Source: Flavobacterium proteolyticum
GTDB taxonomy: Bacteria; Bacteroidota; Bacteroidia; Flavobacteriales; Flavobacteriaceae
Length of the DNA: 51,621 nt
Assembly: GCF_015223105.1 (NCBI RefSeq)
Contig: NZ_JADFTZ010000008.1
Location: forward strand, 1-51,621
Reading direction: 5' to 3'
The notes under the pieces are model-generated. The model was not told the DNA's origin. It saw nothing but the letters and a program-made list of their open reading frames with translations, and ran no database searches. The translations under genes and the position numbers were made by a program. Positions 50,375 to 51,621 of the stretch are shown here, piece after piece (the first letter of the stretch is position 1; each line of letters starts with the position of its first letter).

Positions 50375-51253
50375 ATGAAAAACAACAAAATATTCTTATT
50401 TATAAAAGGATTTGCAATCTACTATATCGCTTTCATATTAATTATTTTTGCTTTTCCTAAATTTTATAATGGTCAGTTTCAAATTTATAATTTTTCAGGT
50501 TATTTACCTTTAAATTCTATTTCTCCTTTCACACATGCATGGTCATTTTTTGGCAGATCTTATAATTATAATTTATTTCTTGGTATAATTGAATTCTTAA
50601 CTGCTATCTTAATTTTATTCAATAGAACACGATTAATTGGATTATTAATAGCTTTTGGATTATTTCTTAATATTTTAATTATTGATATTGAGTTTGAAGT
50701 TGTTGATGCTCTAACTCATGTAATTATAGAATTCATTTTAGTTACCCTATTATTGTTTCCATACATAAAAGATTTGAAAAAGTTTTTTTGGAACATGAAA
50801 GGTCGTTTTACAAATAATGAATCTAACTTAAGTAACTTTACATCAATTTATTTTCCTTTAATTTTTATAACATTTTTGAGTATTGCTCTTTTATTTGAAT
50901 CAAAATACTTCATAAAAGAACAAAATAAAAACATAGCTAAATTTGAAATTAATGATATAAAAATTAGTAATATTAGTTTGAAAATATCTAAAGGTGAATT
51001 TACACCAAAACCCATGTTATTTTTAGAATTTGGAAATACTTTTATCCTTTCAATTAATAATAAAACACTTTGGGGAACTTATCAATTAAATGATAATAAG
51101 ATCGAACTAGTTTTTGATAAATCTTTTGGAAACCTAAAAAAAATTGAAGGTATAATTAATAAAAATAAAACTTTCATAAAAGGACTAACAAACAATAAAG
51201 AAGAAATTTTTATTGACCTAAAAAAAGACTACTCAAAACTTTATAAAAAATAG
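50375..51253 (+). CDS. Membrane protein, DoxX-like N-terminal region
   Basis: The 292-aa protein has four N-terminal helices (about 10-28, 65-85, 86-105 and 112-130) arranged as in DoxX-like proteins, with FAFPKFYNGQF and THAWSFFGRSYNYNLFLGIIEFLTAILILF. A fifth helix (about 152-170) precedes a soluble C-terminal domain of about 115 residues rich in Lys and Asn. It is more A+T-rich than its neighbours, which may mean recent acquisition. Function unknown. Confidence 0.65.
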   Translation: MKNNKIFLFIKGFAIYYIAFILIIFAFPKFYNGQFQIYNFSGYLPLNSISPFTHAWSFFGRSYNYNLFLGIIEFLTAILILFNRTRLIGLLIAFGLFLNILIIDIEFEVVDALTHVIIEFILVTLLLFPYIKDLKKFFWNMKGRFTNNESNLSNFTSIYFPLIFITFLSIALLFESKYFIKEQNKNIAKFEINDIKISNISLKISKGEFTPKPMLFLEFGNTFILSINNKTLWGTYQLNDNKIELVFDKSFGNLKKIEGIINKNKTFIKGLTNNKEEIFIDLKKDYSKLYKK

Positions 51254-51404
51254 TATTTAATTTAAAGTTTGTTCTTGAACAACAAAAAACACCTCATTGA
51301 GTTATCCTATCGGGACGCTATATTGGTAACCAAAAAGCCTTACCAAAACTGATAGGGCTTTTCAAAAAACTTGAGGACTATGTCCGACTGAGCAAAGTTA
51401 AAGA
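51254..51404. other. Short region before the 5S relic with terminator-like repeat
   Basis: AAAAGCC (51333-51339) and GGCTTTT (51356-51362) could end the upstream gene. No convincing gene is present. Confidence 0.4.
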
Positions 51405-51477
51405 CGGCGACATACTCTCCCAGATAACTGCAATACCATTTGACGTCTCAAAGTTTCGGGATTAACTTATCCGTTCG
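51405..51477 (-). pseudogene. Degraded partial 5S rRNA copy
   Basis: The 35 bases from 51405 match the intact 5S copy from 51542 at 33 positions. After that the similarity continues with an insertion (segments CGGG-TTAACTT and GTTCG remain) and stops at 51477, before the 5' half of the 5S gene. This is a truncated, diverged 5S relic downstream of the rRNA operon terminator. Confidence 0.75.
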
Positions 51478-51500
51478 TTTTTTAAAATTATACATAACAA

Positions 51501-51530
51501 AAAACCCCTCATCGATAGATGAAGGGTTTT
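51501..51530 (-). terminator. rRNA operon terminator
   Basis: On the - strand AAAACCCTTCATC pairs with GATGAGGGGTTTT (13 bp, one G-U) around a 4-base loop, followed by T residues, just after the 5S gene. Confidence 0.8.
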
Positions 51531-51540
51531 CAAAAGAAAG

Positions 51541-51621
<81 letters not shown>

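Noticed and set aside
51288..51462. Open + strand frame across the 5S relic (about 55 codons, including NQKALPKLIGLFKKLEDYV)
   Set aside because: No start codon context, no known family, and the DNA similarity to 5S rRNA explains most of the segment.

Overview
The window looks like chromosomal DNA of a Flavobacteriaceae bacterium, most likely Flavobacterium or a close relative. The evidence is low G+C, a type IX secretion sorting domain, many start-proximal promoters with the Bacteroidetes -7 element TAnnTTTG, and gene families typical of that group. Taxonomy is inferred from gene content only.

Layout. (1) 1-7.4 kb is accessory in character. It holds a surface protein with 80-residue tandem repeats (cut by the window edge), a beta-helix protein with a T9SS sorting tail, an unknown helical protein, and the 3' half of a tRNA-Met-like gene followed by a terminator. 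(2) 7.7-15.9 kb is an anaerobic and NO-related run on the + strand: class III ribonucleotide reductase nrdD with its glycyl-radical tail in a separate overlapping frame, nrdG, an Rrf2 regulator with three Cys, nadA, nadB, a NorC-like cytochrome, a NorB-like heme-copper protein lacking key ligands, and a second Rrf2 regulator. (3) 15.9-21.9 kb carries a NosA/OprC-type TonB copper receptor, a Met/His-rich lipoprotein, a small CxxxC protein, a Crp/Fnr regulator, a second NorB-like membrane protein and a fasciclin lipoprotein. (4) 21.9-29.1 kb is a clade II nos operon on the - strand: cytochrome c, nosZ, a membrane protein, nosL, nosD, nosF, nosY, truncated hemoglobin, CopD-like protein. (5) 29.3-31.1 kb is an uncharacterised 596-aa Cys-containing TIM-barrel-like protein with its own FNR-type box. 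(6) 31.2-38.1 kb is the nor cluster on the - strand: norC, norB, norQ, norD, a hemerythrin/PAS protein, a lipoprotein beta-carbonic anhydrase, norE and a small membrane subunit. The repair gene ric diverges from norC. (7) 39.1-43.7 kb is the nirK operon: NirK fused to cytochrome c, a free cytochrome c paralogous to that fusion domain, a NirV-type protein, SCO and an outer-membrane porin. (8) 44.2-51.3 kb is more ordinary: LigT-like protein, methyltransferase, hypotheticals, a Crp-TauE operon, a persulfide dioxygenase/rhodanese gene and a membrane protein. (9) The end holds a degraded 5S rRNA copy, an rrn terminator and the 3' part of an intact 5S rRNA on the - strand.

Together the genes encode nitrite to N2 (NirK, cNOR, NosZ) with copper supply, maturation, NO damage repair and regulation. 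No nitrate reductase is visible here. The unifying signal is a palindrome, ATGAT-N4-ATCAT, in front of the nirK, norC, ric, nos and 596-aa protein transcription units and of the Crp/Fnr and Rrf2 regulator genes. In six promoters its centre lies exactly 36.5 bp from the last G of the -7 element, the class II activator geometry. The best candidates for undescribed biology are the two NorB-like proteins with altered metal ligands, the 596-aa protein, and the two-piece NrdD.
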